Of a stretch of DNA of 6,201 nt, positions 5,216 to 6,201 are shown piece by piece (positions within the stretch are counted from its first letter, which is position 1; each line of letters starts with the position of its first letter). A program made the translations under genes and the position numbers. The notes under the pieces are model-generated. The model saw only the letters and a program-made list of their open reading frames with translations, made no database searches and was not told the DNA's origin. Source of the DNA: an uncultured Peptostreptococcaceae bacterium (GTDB taxonomy: Bacteria > Bacillota > Clostridia > Peptostreptococcales > Anaerovoracaceae); assembly GCA_905236895.1 (NCBI GenBank), contig CAJOQI010000130.1, positions 1 through 6,201 on the forward strand, in the 5' to 3' direction.

Positions 5216-6201
5216 TTACTCTTCTCTTTCTATAAGTTCCGTTACTATTTCAATGGTCCTGTTGTTACGAATAATAGTTACGGTTACTTTGTCACCTGGC
5301 TCATATCTTGCGAGAGCGGAGCGAAGAGCCGCCTCGGAGTCGATTTCGTAATCCTCCACATAATAAATCATATCGCCAACTTCGAATCCAGCGGCAAGAG
5401 CCTGCTCGCTGGCCACATCCGTAATATAGATGCCCGTTAAACGTTTTCCATATTGCAAGGCATTTGCGCTGTTGGTAAGGTCCACTATGTTTACGCCGAT
5501 CAAAGCATTCCCTTGAATAGTCCCACTTTCAATAAGGGTCTGGGCAATATTTGCCGCTGTGTTAATTGGAATTGCGAAGCCCAGGCCTTCGATATCGGAG
5601 CCCGAAGACTTTGCTACAACCAGGCCTATGAAATTGCCGTAGCCATCAAAGAGTCCACCCCCGGAGTTACCCGGGTTAATGGAAGCGTCCGTCTGGAGAA
5701 GGGTCATTCTTTTTCCATCCACGGTGAGGGCTCTATCAAGAGCGCTGATAATACCGGTGGATGCAGAGCCGCCCAGCTCGCCCAAAGGATTTCCGATGGC
5801 CACAACCAGGTCACCTATGGAAAGGGTTGAACTGTCGCCATAAACAGCGTGTGAGAAACCGCTTCCTTCTATTTTGAGAACCGCCACGTCGCTTAAAGGA
5901 TCCGTTCCCACAATCTCTGCAGGATATTCCGTGCCGTTTTTAAGGGTAACGGAAATGGAGCGTGCGTCTTCTATAACGTGGTTACAGGTCATGATATATC
6001 CGTCTTCCGAAATCAAGACTCCGCTTCCCGCGCCTTGGGTAACATAGTTCTGGAGCCAGGAGTCGGTGACCATGGCTTCTGTTTGAATTTCTACTACTGC
6101 GTCGCCGTTCTTTGAGATAATCTCCTGAATGGAGAGGGCAGAGCCGGTCACTTCCGCAAGGTTGGTATTCGGTGCGGAGTTGGATGTGGTCGTGTCCTGG
6201 G
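5216..6201 (-). CDS. HtrA/DegP-like trypsin-type serine protease with C-terminal PDZ domain (S1C), N-terminus outside window
   Basis: The frame is open to the window edge (about 328 codons visible). The GTG at 6151 is an internal Val, because reading upstream continues with a Thr/Ser/Asn-rich linker (QDTTTSNSAPNTNLAEV) typical of the stretch between a membrane anchor and the protease domain. Counting from that Val, the triad is H58 (GYIMTCNHVIED), D88 (DPLSDVAVLKI) and S163 (QTDASINPGNSGGGL); the usual GNSGGPL has Gly for Pro. The substrate-loop sequence GLGFAIPIN follows. One PDZ domain spans about 218-305, with GIYITDVASEQALAAGFEVGDMI and a GDKVTVTIIRNNR strand. Such proteins degrade or refold damaged proteins outside the membrane. 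The order of domains matches membrane-anchored HtrA/YyxA-type proteases of Firmicutes; which paralogue it is cannot be said. The gene ends in TAA and shares the bidirectional terminator with ispE. Confidence 0.92.
   Translation of the reverse strand, partial: QDTTTSNSAPNTNLAEVTGSALSIQEIISKNGDAVVEIQTEAMVTDSWLQNYVTQGAGSGVLISEDGYIMTCNHVIEDARSISVTLKNGTEYPAEIVGTDPLSDVAVLKIEGSGFSHAVYGDSSTLSIGDLVVAIGNPLGELGGSASTGIISALDRALTVDGKRMTLLQTDASINPGNSGGGLFDGYGNFIGLVVAKSSGSDIEGLGFAIPINTAANIAQTLIESGTIQGNALIGVNIVDLTNSANALQYGKRLTGIYITDVASEQALAAGFEVGDMIYYVEDYEIDSEAALRSALARYEPGDKVTVTIIRNNRTIEIVTELIEREE

Noticed and set aside
5029..5235. Small plus- and minus-strand frames across the ispE-protease gap (also 4858-5172 minus)
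   Set aside because: They run through the terminator hairpin and tandem repeats and lack ribosome sites; treated as non-coding.

Overview
The window looks like a chromosomal housekeeping segment from an anaerobic Gram-positive bacterium of the Clostridia (Firmicutes). This is inferred from the mix of families (ornithine-racemase-type PLP enzyme, VanY-like M15 peptidase with Ig-like spacer, CvpA, TadA, IspE, membrane HtrA), purine-rich Shine-Dalgarno sites, and compact genes ending in intrinsic hairpin terminators. A genus cannot be named from the sequence alone. I see no insertion sequence, phage gene, tRNA/rRNA or CRISPR array.

Layout. Positions 1-371 (+) hold the 3' end of an alanine/ornithine-racemase family gene. 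Positions 499-1683 (+) encode a membrane-anchored, Ig-domain-bearing VanY-like D,D-carboxypeptidase homologue that keeps its zinc ligands but appears to have lost two catalytic residues. A CvpA-family membrane protein lies on the minus strand (2454-1792) and converges on it; its terminator hairpin begins inside its own last codons. From a compact divergent promoter region (2455-2552) the plus strand then carries tadA (2553-2999) and, 20 bases later, a secreted/membrane Ig-like protein with a highly charged cytoplasmic tail (3020-3907), closed by a GC-rich terminator. ispE (3960-4997) follows with its own Shine-Dalgarno site; it is clearly longer than the family norm because of two insertions, one made of a 24-base tandem repeat. 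A strong bidirectional terminator and short repeats fill the convergent gap 4998-5215. A membrane HtrA/DegP-like serine protease with a PDZ domain (minus strand, 5216 to beyond 6201) ends the window.

How the genes relate. Several products act at the cell envelope (VanY-like, CvpA, Ig/TM protein, HtrA), and IspE feeds isoprenoid (undecaprenyl carrier) synthesis, but the gene order gives no proof of one shared pathway. TadA serves tRNA wobble editing. The most notable points are the probable VanY pseudoenzyme, the enlarged IspE, and a palindromic TTGCAA hexamer placed so that it could be a -35 element for both divergent genes. I found no convincing new defence or mobile system.
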